Origin: an uncultured Pelagibacteraceae bacterium
GTDB lineage: Bacteria; Pseudomonadota; Alphaproteobacteria; Pelagibacterales; Pelagibacteraceae
DNA length: 64,000 nt
Assembly (NCBI GenBank): GCA_902542975.1
Contig: CACBWM010000004.1
Coordinates: 1-64,000, forward strand
Direction of reading: 5' to 3'
Part shown: positions 1 to 7,745 of the stretch, one piece after another
Position numbering within the stretch: position 1 is the first letter of the stretch
How the letters are laid out: each line of letters opens with the position of its first letter
The notes under the pieces: model-generated
The model's database searches: none
What the model was told of the DNA's origin: nothing
The model's input: the letters and a program-made list of their open reading frames with translations, nothing else
Translations under genes and position numbers: made by a program

Positions 1-959
1 TTGTTCATGGCATTAAGAGAAGAAGCTCATCATTTAATACAGAGAGAATTGATGATTTATATGAGGATTATCATAAAAGAAATAAAAACTTTTTTTTGCA
101 TTATGGTGATGTAACAGACTCAACAAATATAATTTCTTTAATAAAAAAAATTAAACCTAGGGAAATTTATAATTTAGCAGCTCAAAGTCATGTGCAAGTA
201 AGTTTTGAAACTCCAGAGTATACCGCTAATGCAGATGCATTGGGAACATTGAGAATTTTAGAAGCTATAAAGATACTAAATTTAGAAAAAAAAGTGAGAT
301 TTTACCAGGCTTCTACATCAGAAATGTATGGAGATTCAAAACCTCCACAAAACGAAAATACTCCTTTTAAACCAAATAGTCCTTATGCAGTTGCAAAATT
401 GTATGCTTATTGGATTACAAAATCATACAGGTCGGCTTATGGAATTCATGCGTCTAATGGAGTTTTGTTTAATCACGAAAGTTATGCAAGAGGAGAAACA
501 TTTGTCACAAAAAAAATTATCCAAGCAGCTATAAAAATAAAATTTAAAAAACAAAAAACTCTTTATCTGGGCAATTTAAATGCAGTTAGGGATTGGGGAG
601 ATGCAAGAGACTATGTAGTATCTATGTGGAAAATTTTGCAACAAAAAGAACCTGATGATTATGTTATATCTTCGGGTAAAGGTTATTCAGTAAGACAATT
701 TGTTTATATAGTTTTTAAAAAATTAGGAATAACTGTTATTTGGAAATATAAAGGTATCAAAGAGGTGGGTATAAATAAAAGTACTGGCAAAGTAATTATC
801 AAAATTCATAAAAAATACTTCAGGCCAAACGAAGTAAATAAGTTAATAGGTAACTCAAAAAAATCGCAAAACAAACTGAAATGGAGACCTAAAATAACCT
901 TTGATAAATTAATAGATGATATGATTAAATACGAAAAAAAGACAAATTTGTATAATTAA
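1..959 (+). CDS. gmd: GDP-mannose 4,6-dehydratase, 5' partial
   Basis: Converts GDP-D-mannose to GDP-4-keto-6-deoxy-D-mannose, the precursor of GDP-fucose, GDP-rhamnose or GDP-perosamine used in surface polysaccharide. The frame is open from the first base (codons from base 3 read VHGIKRRSSSFNTERIDDLY), so the gene starts upstream of the window; the N-terminal Rossmann glycine motif is missing only because of the edge. The fragment shows family signatures: the LAAQSHVQVSFETPEYTA stretch, the STSEMYG serine site, and the YAVAK catalytic Tyr-x-x-x-Lys. It is the first of a run of polysaccharide genes on the same strand and is followed after 36 bases by a glycosyltransferase. An internal TTG at 96 gives a shorter reading but lies within conserved sequence and is not a credible start. 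Identification is firm; the final sugar made cannot be told from this gene. Confidence 0.93.
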   Translation, partial: VHGIKRRSSSFNTERIDDLYEDYHKRNKNFFLHYGDVTDSTNIISLIKKIKPREIYNLAAQSHVQVSFETPEYTANADALGTLRILEAIKILNLEKKVRFYQASTSEMYGDSKPPQNENTPFKPNSPYAVAKLYAYWITKSYRSAYGIHASNGVLFNHESYARGETFVTKKIIQAAIKIKFKKQKTLYLGNLNAVRDWGDARDYVVSMWKILQQKEPDDYVISSGKGYSVRQFVYIVFKKLGITVIWKYKGIKEVGINKSTGKVIIKIHKKYFRPNEVNKLIGNSKKSQNKLKWRPKITFDKLIDDMIKYEKKTNLYN

Positions 960-995
960 TTTTAATAGGTTTATTTGTGAATTTTAATTTAATTT

Positions 996-1811
996 ATGAG
1001 TATAAAATTTTCTGTTATTCTGCCGATTTACTGGAAAAATGAATTTAACGAATTTAAAGAAACATTTTTTAGTATTATCAATCAAACTTTAAAGCCCAAT
1101 GAAATAGTAATTATTTTCGATGGTAAAGTAAATTCAAATATTGAAAGTTTTATAAAAAAACAAAAAAAAAAATACAACATCAAATTGCTAAAAAATCAAA
1201 AAAACTTAGGGTTAGGAAAAACTTTAAAAAAAGCAGTTAATTATTGTAAAAATGAAATAATTGCCAGAGTAGATTGTGATGATATTAATTTACCTGATAG
1301 ATTTAAAAGACAAATTAGTATGATGATCAAAAATAATTTAGATTTGGTCGGATCCTCAACACTTGAAATAGATCTAAACAATAGAATTGAGATGATTAAG
1401 TCGAATCCATTAAAAGACTTTGAAATAAAAAAAAAATTAAAATTTCGAAATCCCATTAATCATCAGAGTGTTATTTTTAAAAAAAAGGCAGTCTTAATTT
1501 CAGGTAATTACGAAAATTTACCTTTTTTTGAAGATTACTATTTGTGGGTAAAAATGGCCAGAAATAACCATAAATTTGGAAATTTAAAAAAGATTTTAGT
1601 AAAAGCGAGAATTGATGAAGATTTTTATAAAAGAAGGTCAGGTAAAAGTTATTTTGTAAATTACTTCAAATTTTTAAGAAGGTGCCTAAAAATTAAATTT
1701 ATAACTAGTGTTGATTTTATAATATTAATTATTTTAAGAGGATTAATATATCTGCTTAACGTAACATTGATTAAAAATATTTATATTTTTTTTCTTCGAA
1801 AGAAAATTTAA
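996..1811 (+). CDS. Glycosyltransferase family 2
   Basis: Inverting GT-A type glycosyltransferase that would add a sugar from a nucleotide-sugar donor to a growing surface glycan at the cytoplasmic face. The N-terminus has the typical FSVILPIY strand, and a DCDD motif at residues 93-96 fits the metal/nucleotide-binding DxD. The last 50 or so residues are hydrophobic (IILIILRGLIYLLNV) and probably tether the protein to the membrane. It is 271 aa, within the family range. It follows gmd by 36 bases and overlaps by 4 bases the convergent gene on the minus strand. The acceptor and sugar are not predictable. Base composition is extremely AT-rich, as in the rest of this block. Confidence 0.88.
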   Translation: MSIKFSVILPIYWKNEFNEFKETFFSIINQTLKPNEIVIIFDGKVNSNIESFIKKQKKKYNIKLLKNQKNLGLGKTLKKAVNYCKNEIIARVDCDDINLPDRFKRQISMMIKNNLDLVGSSTLEIDLNNRIEMIKSNPLKDFEIKKKLKFRNPINHQSVIFKKKAVLISGNYENLPFFEDYYLWVKMARNNHKFGNLKKILVKARIDEDFYKRRSGKSYFVNYFKFLRRCLKIKFITSVDFIILIILRGLIYLLNVTLIKNIYIFFLRKKI

Positions 1812-2812
1812 ATTTTGTAAGTTTTATATTTAAATAACAACAATAAACTACTTAGAAACGATAACGTTATCATATAAATTGGTGAAAAATAAAAACAGCC
1901 ATATATAAAAAATATCCCGAACGTATTATGAATGTTAAAGTAAAGCAATGTTTTAGCATGAGTAAGTTTATTATTTTTTACTCCTTGTAAAAAATAATAA
2001 TCAAATAATCTATCCCAAGGTTTATAACCTCTTATTATTTTATTAAATATAGTTATAGTTACGTCAAGTATTGGGTAGATCGATATAATTATAGCTACAA
2101 ACCATAAATCAATACTTATCAACCTTAAAATAATCCAACCAATTATATATCCAAAAAATATGCTTCCACTATCTCCCATAAAAATTTTTGCAGAAGGTTT
2201 ATTGAAATAAAGAAAAGGTATTGATGCAGATAGCACTCCAATGGCAAGATATTTTTCTAAAATATTTATTTTCATCATTGTGGTTGCAAGTACAACTGCG
2301 AGACAACAAAATATCACATTAGAAATTTCAAATCCGTCAATACCATCAATAAAATTATTTATATTGATATAGTATGCCCAAAAATAAACAGATAAAATCA
2401 CACTAAGTTTTAAAGGTAAAAATTGAAAAACATGAGTTTCAATAGTTGATAGAGATACAAATACTACAGTAACTTGAATAGCAAATCGGTATATTGGATT
2501 AATTGGTCTAAAATCGTCTATAAAAGATATTACAGTTAAGGCAATAATTGAAAAAATAAATACTTCAAGTCTTGGTATCGAAGAGAATAATTTGGGATCA
2601 TTAATGTACCAAACAAGTATTAAAATCAAAAAAACAAAAGAGATAATTATTCCCCCCGACGTCGGAACTGTCTTTTTTGAAATTAACTTAGAAATATTTT
2701 CTGGTTTGTTATTTATATTAAAAAAGCTACTGTAACGTATATACAAATAAAGTAATACGAATGTAATTAAAGAACTAAAAAGTATTGAAAAAGCTAAAAA
2801 TTGTAATTCCAT
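1808..2812 (-). CDS. MraY/WecA-family glycosyl-1-phosphate transferase
   Basis: Integral membrane enzyme that transfers a sugar-1-phosphate from a UDP-sugar to undecaprenyl phosphate, the initiating step for O-antigen or related glycans. The 334-aa chain is almost wholly hydrophobic with about ten membrane segments. It carries the family acidic motifs: DDFRPINP at 99-106, NNFIDGIDG at about 151-159 and FMGDSGS further on. An HAKTLLYF..HNTFG segment takes the place of the C-terminal histidine-rich loop. It lies opposite to the flanking polysaccharide genes. Its length and the NNFIDGIDG motif favour the WecA/TagO/WbpL branch over true MraY (which sits in the mur cluster), but the sugar (GlcNAc, GalNAc or QuiNAc type) is not defined. 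Confidence 0.88.
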   Translation of the reverse strand: MELQFLAFSILFSSLITFVLLYLYIRYSSFFNINNKPENISKLISKKTVPTSGGIIISFVFLILILVWYINDPKLFSSIPRLEVFIFSIIALTVISFIDDFRPINPIYRFAIQVTVVFVSLSTIETHVFQFLPLKLSVILSVYFWAYYININNFIDGIDGFEISNVIFCCLAVVLATTMMKINILEKYLAIGVLSASIPFLYFNKPSAKIFMGDSGSIFFGYIIGWIILRLISIDLWFVAIIISIYPILDVTITIFNKIIRGYKPWDRLFDYYFLQGVKNNKLTHAKTLLYFNIHNTFGIFFIYGCFYFSPIYMITLSFLSSLLLLFKYKTYKI

Positions 2813-2850
2813 TGTGAAGATTTAAAAGAATTAAATTAATAAATTGTTTT

Positions 2851-2878
2851 TTCAATAGATATTTTTTTTATTTATAAT
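2851..2878 (+). promoter_or_regulatory. Sigma-70-like promoter before nucleotidyltransferase gene
   Basis: TTCAAT at 2851-2856 and a perfect TATAAT at 2873-2878 are 16 bases apart and lie 29 bases before the ATG at 2908, in the gap between two divergent genes. In such AT-rich DNA a chance match is possible. Confidence 0.45.
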
Positions 2879-2907
2879 TAAAAAATTAATATGTATTAAT
2901 TGTTTAT

Positions 2908-4176
2908 ATGGATTTAGCAATTATAGCCGGTGGAAAAGGCACAAGATTTAGTAAGTTTTCAAAAAAACCAAAAGTATTGAGCAAATTTGGAAAAAAAAAC
3001 CTTGTAGATTTGTATTTTAAAATTTTTAAAGAAAATCAAATAAAAAAAATTTTTTTTTTTTTAGGTCACAATGCTCAAATCATTGAAAGGTACATAGAAA
3101 AAAAAAACGTTAATTGCAAAGTATTTACTGAAAAGAGAGCGCTAGGTACAGCGGGTTGTCTTGTAAACAAAAATTTTAATCCTAAAGGAGATTTATTAGT
3201 TATAATGGGTGATATAGCAACAAATTTTAATGTAAAAAAATTTTATGATTATCATAAAAAAAAAAATTCGGATATAACTTTGTTTGTTCACCCAAACGAC
3301 CATCCATTAGATAGCGATATAGTTAATCTTGATGAGGATAGCAGGGTAATAAAATTTTACTCAAAAAATAGAAAAAAATTGTTTTATTCAGATAACCTCG
3401 CAACAGCTGGTATATATTTAATTAAAGCAAATATATTAAAATTATTAAAAAAAAATATAAAACAAGATATATCTAAAGATCTTATTGTTACTTCTCTTAA
3501 AAGAAAAAAGAGAGTATTTGGTTATAAGTCTTTTGATTATGTAAAAGACATGGGAACAAAAAAAAGATATTTCCAAGTTTTACGTGATTTAAAAACTAAA
3601 AAATTTGATTTCAAATTTAAAAAAAAAAATCATAAAGCAATTTTTTTAGATAGAGATGGGGTGCTCAATAGAGAAAAAAAAAACTATAAATATTCTAACC
3701 CGCTCGATCTTTATCCTGGTGTTATCCGATCTTTAAAAAAAATTAATAAAAGTAACTATCTTTCGATAGTAATAACTAATCAACCAGCAATAGCAAAAGG
3801 TTTTGTTACAAAGGAATTTGTAATAAAAAGTCATAAAATTTTACAAACATTTTTAGGAAATAAAAATGTTTATCTTAATGATATTTTCTTTTGTCCCCAT
3901 CATCCTCATAAAGGATTTAAAGGAGAAAATAAAAAATATAAAATAGTTTGTAACTGCAGAAAACCTAAAATTGGTCTTCTATTAAAAGCTAAAAAACAAT
4001 ATGATATTGATTTTAAAAAATCTTTTTTTATTGGAAATAGTGAAGCAGATTACAAGGCAGCGATAAAATCGAATATAAAGCCATATATTATTAATAATAA
4101 AATTTTATCTGATAAGATTGGACAGAAAAGGAGTTTTTCTAGTTTACATCAGGTTATTAAATATTTAATAAAATAA
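2908..4176 (+). CDS. Fused sugar-1-phosphate nucleotidyltransferase / HAD phosphatase (HddC-GmhB type)
   Basis: Two enzyme domains in one 422-aa chain. Residues 1 to about 225 are a nucleotidyltransferase with the signature AGGKGTRFSKFSKKPKVL near the start and a TEKRALGTAG segment, like the guanylyltransferase HddC. Residues from about 240 are a HAD-IIIA phosphatase with the DRDG nucleophile motif (Asp248, Asp250), VITNQPAIAKG, a zinc-binding-like cysteine/histidine set (FCPHHPHKG, CNCRKPKIG) and GNSEADYKAA, as in GmhB. Together they would supply two steps of NDP-heptose synthesis: removal of the 7-phosphate from heptose-1,7-bisphosphate and nucleotide activation. The heptose assignment is inferred from the domain pair; kinase and isomerase partners are not in the window. 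A promoter-like sequence precedes it. Confidence 0.85.
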   Translation: MDLAIIAGGKGTRFSKFSKKPKVLSKFGKKNLVDLYFKIFKENQIKKIFFFLGHNAQIIERYIEKKNVNCKVFTEKRALGTAGCLVNKNFNPKGDLLVIMGDIATNFNVKKFYDYHKKKNSDITLFVHPNDHPLDSDIVNLDEDSRVIKFYSKNRKKLFYSDNLATAGIYLIKANILKLLKKNIKQDISKDLIVTSLKRKKRVFGYKSFDYVKDMGTKKRYFQVLRDLKTKKFDFKFKKKNHKAIFLDRDGVLNREKKNYKYSNPLDLYPGVIRSLKKINKSNYLSIVITNQPAIAKGFVTKEFVIKSHKILQTFLGNKNVYLNDIFFCPHHPHKGFKGENKKYKIVCNCRKPKIGLLLKAKKQYDIDFKKSFFIGNSEADYKAAIKSNIKPYIINNKILSDKIGQKRSFSSLHQVIKYLIK

Positions 4177-4186
4177 TTTATTGTTT

Positions 4187-5446
4187 ATGACTAATATTAA
4201 TTTTCCCTCTTTAATTCTTGCATTGTTTCCAGCTCTATTCATATTGGGGTCTGCATCGCTGAACTTTATTTTGGTTTTAATATTAGTATTTTTTTTTTGG
4301 TATATAATTTCAAAAAAAATTCCATTTACTTATTTGTATGACGAAAAATGGAAGTTCCTATTTATAATTTTTTTTTTTTACTCAGTTGTTGTAAATAATT
4401 TTGCAATAGATAATTATAATGGCCTTAGATCAAGTATTTCACAAATTCGATTTTTCATATTTACATTATTTCTATTTTATTTTTTTGATGCCAAATTCTT
4501 AAAATCATTAATCATACCAATTTGGACAGTCATAATTTTTTTAGTTTGTTTGGATACAAATTTACAATTTATTACAGGAATTGATATATTTGGATATAGA
4601 GCTGAGGGATTTATTAGTAATGAAAGGATCTTATTCTCCAAAGAAATCGGAAGGCTTAGCGGACCTTTTGGAAAGGAATTGATTGTAGGCTCATTTATTT
4701 CTAAAATATCTGCTCCATTAATATTTTATTTTTTAGCTAAATTAAAAAATTTTAATTATAGATCTAAGATTATTACAATTTTATTTTTAATTTTAATATT
4801 TGAAACAGTTTTAATTACAGGAGAAAGGACGAGCTTTGTAATTACACTTTTGACATTTATTTTAGGATTTTTTTACAGCTTAAAGTTTAGAACTATAATA
4901 ATTTCTTTTTTAGTTATTTTAATTTCTTTTTACATGTTATTTATAAATACCAATTTTTTAAAATTAAGATACGTTGAAGCTTATAAAATTTTAAATGACA
5001 TACCAGACTCAAGTTATGGAAGAATTTATTCCTCATCGTTAGCCATTTGGAAAAATAATTTAGCTTTTGGTGTTGGAAATAAAAACTATTATGTAAATTG
5101 TAAAAAACTTATTGACCCAAATCCACAATCAATTCATTCTTATTGTTCCCCAACCCATTCACATAACAACATATTGCAATTTTTAGTAGAACTAGGATTA
5201 ATTGGTACAATAATTTTTTATATTTTTGTTATTTATTTATTAAATTTTTTTTATAAAAGAAAAAATTATTTTAAGTTACTTAATGAAGAAAAAAAAACTT
5301 TTTTTTGTGGATCAGCCGTCGTGTCAATTTACTATATTTTTCCGAGCATTATTCCGGCTGGAAGCTTCTTTACTACTTGGAACGCAACATTTTTTTGGCT
5401 TCATTTAGGTATAATGTTATCAATAATAAGAAACTATGAAAAATAA
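4187..5446 (+). CDS. O-antigen ligase/polymerase family membrane protein (Wzy_C)
   Basis: Polytopic inner-membrane protein, about 419 aa, of the WaaL/Wzy O-antigen ligase superfamily, which joins lipid-linked glycan to lipid A-core or polymerises repeat units on the periplasmic side. About eleven hydrophobic segments are visible, and the large periplasmic loop contains the family-type PTHSHNNILQFLVELGLIG stretch with the histidine pair. I chose ATG 4187; an in-frame TTG at 4181 would add two residues. The preceding gene stops 10 bases before this start. The 3' end overlaps galE by 11 bases, so the two are co-transcribed. Ligase and polymerase cannot be separated by sequence at this level. Confidence 0.83.
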   Translation: MTNINFPSLILALFPALFILGSASLNFILVLILVFFFWYIISKKIPFTYLYDEKWKFLFIIFFFYSVVVNNFAIDNYNGLRSSISQIRFFIFTLFLFYFFDAKFLKSLIIPIWTVIIFLVCLDTNLQFITGIDIFGYRAEGFISNERILFSKEIGRLSGPFGKELIVGSFISKISAPLIFYFLAKLKNFNYRSKIITILFLILIFETVLITGERTSFVITLLTFILGFFYSLKFRTIIISFLVILISFYMLFINTNFLKLRYVEAYKILNDIPDSSYGRIYSSSLAIWKNNLAFGVGNKNYYVNCKKLIDPNPQSIHSYCSPTHSHNNILQFLVELGLIGTIIFYIFVIYLLNFFYKRKNYFKLLNEEKKTFFCGSAVVSIYYIFPSIIPAGSFFTTWNATFFWLHLGIMLSIIRNYEK

Positions 5447-6407
5447 AATTTTAGTAACTGGAGGTGCAGGTTATATTGGTAGCAAGTTAAGTTACGATTT
5501 AACAGATATGGGTTTTAAAGTTGTAGTTTTTGATAATTTGTCAACAGGTTCTAAAAAGTTGTTAAATAAAAAAGCTAAATTTTACAAACTCGATATTTCA
5601 AAATCAAAAAATTTGAAAAAAATTATAAAAAAAGAAAAAATCAATATTATTTTTCATTTAGCTGCGTCATTAGATGTAAATGAATCAATGAAAAAACCGA
5701 TAAAATATTATTTAAATAATGTTGTTGGGACTGAAAATCTACTTAAAAGTATTCATGGTAATAAATCTATAAGAAAATTTATATTCTCATCTACTTGTGC
5801 TGTATACGGAAATGTGGAAAAAGAATTAGTTGATGAAAAAAATAATTGTAGCCCTGTAAGTCATTACGGTTCAAGTAAATTAGTTGCTGAAAAAATAATT
5901 GAGAATTATATAAAAAAAAATAATTGTAGTGCTGCAATATTAAGATATTTTAATGTCATAGGTGCAGATTATAAATTAAGGACAGGTATAATCAAACCTA
6001 GCAATCAATTAGTAAAAAAATTATCTAATAATATTAAAAACAAAAATTATACAGTAAATATTTTTGGTAATGATTATTCAACTAAAGACGGCACGTGCAT
6101 AAGAGATTATATAGATGTAAATGATCTGTCAAAAATTCATATTGATGTTATGAAAAAGTTAAAAATAGGCAATTTTGAAATATTAAATTGTGGTTATAAC
6201 AAAGGATTTTCTGTTCTAGATATTATTAAAAACTTTGAAATAATAATAAAAAAAAAAATCAAAACCAATATTAAAGAAAGAAGAGAAGGAGATGTTGAGA
6301 GAATTAGGGCGAACAGTAATAAATTGATAAAATTTACAGGAAAATCATATAAATCTGATATATTAAAATCTTTAAGAAATTCTCTTTTTTGGGAAAATAA
6401 AATTTAA
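5436..6407 (+). CDS. galE: UDP-glucose 4-epimerase
   Basis: Interconverts UDP-glucose and UDP-galactose (or the N-acetyl forms), providing galactose-type donors to the glycan made by this block. The 323-aa protein is a short-chain dehydrogenase-fold epimerase: GGAGYIGS NAD-binding loop at the N-terminus, DNLSTG, STCAVYG carrying the catalytic serine/threonine, YGSSK (Tyr-x-x-x-Lys), and LRYFNVIGAD and DGTCIRDYIDVNDL substrate-domain motifs typical of GalE. It overlaps the ligase gene by 11 bases. It is the last polysaccharide gene before the 5S rRNA gene; the following 49 bases contain no gene. Confidence 0.92.
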   Translation: MKNKILVTGGAGYIGSKLSYDLTDMGFKVVVFDNLSTGSKKLLNKKAKFYKLDISKSKNLKKIIKKEKINIIFHLAASLDVNESMKKPIKYYLNNVVGTENLLKSIHGNKSIRKFIFSSTCAVYGNVEKELVDEKNNCSPVSHYGSSKLVAEKIIENYIKKNNCSAAILRYFNVIGADYKLRTGIIKPSNQLVKKLSNNIKNKNYTVNIFGNDYSTKDGTCIRDYIDVNDLSKIHIDVMKKLKIGNFEILNCGYNKGFSVLDIIKNFEIIIKKKIKTNIKERREGDVERIRANSNKLIKFTGKSYKSDILKSLRNSLFWENKI

Positions 6408-6456
6408 TATATAAAAACTATCAATAATTTGTTTATTTACGCAAATAATAAGTTTG

Positions 6457-6484
6457 TTTACAAAATATATTTTTTTAATATAAG
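6457..6484 (+). promoter_or_regulatory. Promoter-like sequence directly upstream of 5S rRNA
   Basis: TTTACA (6457-6462) and TATAAG (6479-6484) are separated by 16 bases. The 5S gene begins at about 6490, the distance expected for transcription to start at or just before the mature 5' end. This would give the detached 5S gene its own sigma-70 promoter. No experimental support. Confidence 0.55.
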
Positions 6485-6489
6485 TACTT

Positions 6490-6606
6490 TGCCTGGTGAT
6501 TATTGCGAAAGTGTAATACCCGATACCATTCCGAACTCGGAAGTCAAGCCTTTCTGCGCCAATGGTACTTTGTCTTAAGACATGGAAGAGTAGGACGTTG
6601 CCAGGC
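6490..6606 (+). rRNA. rrf: 5S ribosomal RNA
   Basis: About 117 bases that match the 5S layout. The ends pair (TGCCTGG with CCAGGC) as helix I. The conserved loop segment CCCGATACCATTCCGAACTC is present, followed by GAAGTCAAGC and the GGAAGAGTAGGACG loop E/helix IV-V region. No 16S or 23S is in the window, and polysaccharide genes lie immediately upstream, so this 5S is physically separated from the rest of the rRNA operon. That arrangement is known in Pelagibacter. No terminator hairpin follows; the next reading frame starts 11 bases downstream. Confidence 0.95.
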
Positions 6607-6616
6607 TAAATCCTAA

Positions 6617-7630
6617 ATGAAAAATATTATAGTTGTCACTGGTGGTGCAGGTTTTGTTGGTTCAAATTTAATAGAATTTTTTTTAAAAAAAACAAACTTC
6701 AAAATTATTAGTATCGACAATTACTCTTCAGGAAAATCAAAAAATCATATTAAATCTAAAAGGATTAAATATCTTGCTGGAAATACAATTAATATAAGTA
6801 AAATTTTGGAGAAATATAAAAGAAAGATTAATTCCTTATTTCATTTTGGAGAATTTGCAAGAATATTTCAAAGTTTTAAGTATTTCTCAGAATGTTTTGA
6901 TTCTAATTCAATCGGATCTAAGGAAGTTTTTAAATTTTGTTTAGATAATAAAATTAAACTCATTTATTCAGCAACTTCAGCAAGCATTGGCAACAAAGGA
7001 AATGATAAAAATTTATCTCCTTACGCTTTCACAAAGTCTAAAAATATTGAACTACTTAACAATTTAAAAATTTGGTTTGGTTTTAAATTTGAAATTATTT
7101 ATTTTTATAATGTATATGGCAAAAGACAAATTGACAGTGGTGAAATGGCTACTGTAATTGGAATATTTGAAAGTCAATTCTTGTCAAAAAAACCATTAAC
7201 AATTGTAAAACCAGGTACTCAGACTAGAAGGTTCACTCACATAGATGATACAATCAAAACTTGTTATGATGCATGGAAAAGTAATAAATGTATCCAGTAT
7301 AGTATTTCTAATAAAAAAGAATATTCGATCAAAGAAGTAGCGAAGATGTTTAAATCAAAAATAGTTTATTTACCACCAAGAAGAGGCGAAAGGTATGCAT
7401 CTGCACTAACGAAAACCACATTTAATAACAGAATTATTAAAAAGTTTGGAAAAATAAGTTTGAAAGATTACATCACATCGTTTATTAAAGAAAAAAAAAA
7501 AAATATGAAAATTGCTAGCTCGTTAAAATCGTTAAAAAAAAGAGATCTAAACTCAAAATTAGTTAAAAGAAGAGGTAGGGTTTATATAATAAATAAAAAA
7601 AATCCTAAATTTAAAGCAAGACAAAAATAG
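6617..7630 (+). CDS. NAD-dependent epimerase/dehydratase, frame continuing into L36
   Basis: The N-terminal 290 or so residues are an extended short-chain dehydrogenase like UDP-glucose epimerases: GGAGFVGS at residues 9-16, SIDNYSSG, a serine-rich SATSAS site, YAFTK (catalytic Tyr-x-x-x-Lys), YNVYGKRQ and RRFTHIDD. It probably makes a nucleotide sugar for surface glycan; the substrate is unknown. The frame has no stop before rpmJ: codon 296 runs straight into the L36 start at 7505, after a run of 13 A (7491-7503). Removing one A would put TGA at the rpmJ start (ATGA overlap); adding one A would end the frame at TAG 7513-7515 or so. So the natural protein probably ends near residue 296 and the fusion is due to homopolymer length, or it is real. 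It starts 11 bases after 5S rRNA. Confidence 0.85.
   Translation: MKNIIVVTGGAGFVGSNLIEFFLKKTNFKIISIDNYSSGKSKNHIKSKRIKYLAGNTINISKILEKYKRKINSLFHFGEFARIFQSFKYFSECFDSNSIGSKEVFKFCLDNKIKLIYSATSASIGNKGNDKNLSPYAFTKSKNIELLNNLKIWFGFKFEIIYFYNVYGKRQIDSGEMATVIGIFESQFLSKKPLTIVKPGTQTRRFTHIDDTIKTCYDAWKSNKCIQYSISNKKEYSIKEVAKMFKSKIVYLPPRRGERYASALTKTTFNNRIIKKFGKISLKDYITSFIKEKKKNMKIASSLKSLKKRDLNSKLVKRRGRVYIINKKNPKFKARQK
7505..7630 (+). CDS. rpmJ: 50S ribosomal protein L36
   Basis: 41-aa protein of the large ribosomal subunit, in the same frame as the end of the upstream epimerase. It has the alphaproteobacterial L36 pattern: [14 protein letters not shown] start, then [23 protein letters not shown] end. This is the cysteine-free (zinc-independent) type. 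The ATG at 7505 gives exactly the family length. It is followed after 3 bases by the small oxidase subunit gene. Because the upstream frame is open, L36 could also be made as a C-terminal extension of the epimerase, but an independent start is far more likely, since a ribosomal protein this small must fit its rRNA pocket. Confidence 0.93.
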   Translation: MKIASSLKSLKKRDLNSKLVKRRGRVYIINKKNPKFKARQK

Positions 7631-7633
7631 TAA

Positions 7634-7744
7634 ATGGATAATGAAAGCCACAAAAATACCTGGAATAATTTTACTAAGTTTGTACTTTGGGGTTCTATAG
7701 CTGTAGTAGTAGTTTTAATTTTAATGGCAATTTTCTTGTTATAA
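7634..7744 (+). CDS. aa3-type cytochrome c oxidase subunit IV-like small membrane protein
   Basis: A 36-aa frame starting at ATG 7634, three bases after rpmJ, ending one base before pntAA. It has a short polar N-terminus (MDNESHKNTWNNFTKF), a tryptophan-glycine entry (LWGS) and one membrane helix (AVVVVLILMAIFLL). This matches the alphaproteobacterial aa3 oxidase subunit IV family, a tiny single-pass protein bound to cytochrome oxidase, which in many alphaproteobacteria is encoded directly before the transhydrogenase genes. The position and pattern together support the call; the role of the subunit is poorly defined. Easily missed because of its size. Confidence 0.8.
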   Translation: MDNESHKNTWNNFTKFVLWGSIAVVVVLILMAIFLL

Positions 7745-7745
7745 T

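Noticed and set aside
96..98. TTG at 96 as start of Gmd
   Set aside because: The frame is open upstream with conserved GDP-mannose dehydratase sequence, so the gene continues beyond the window.
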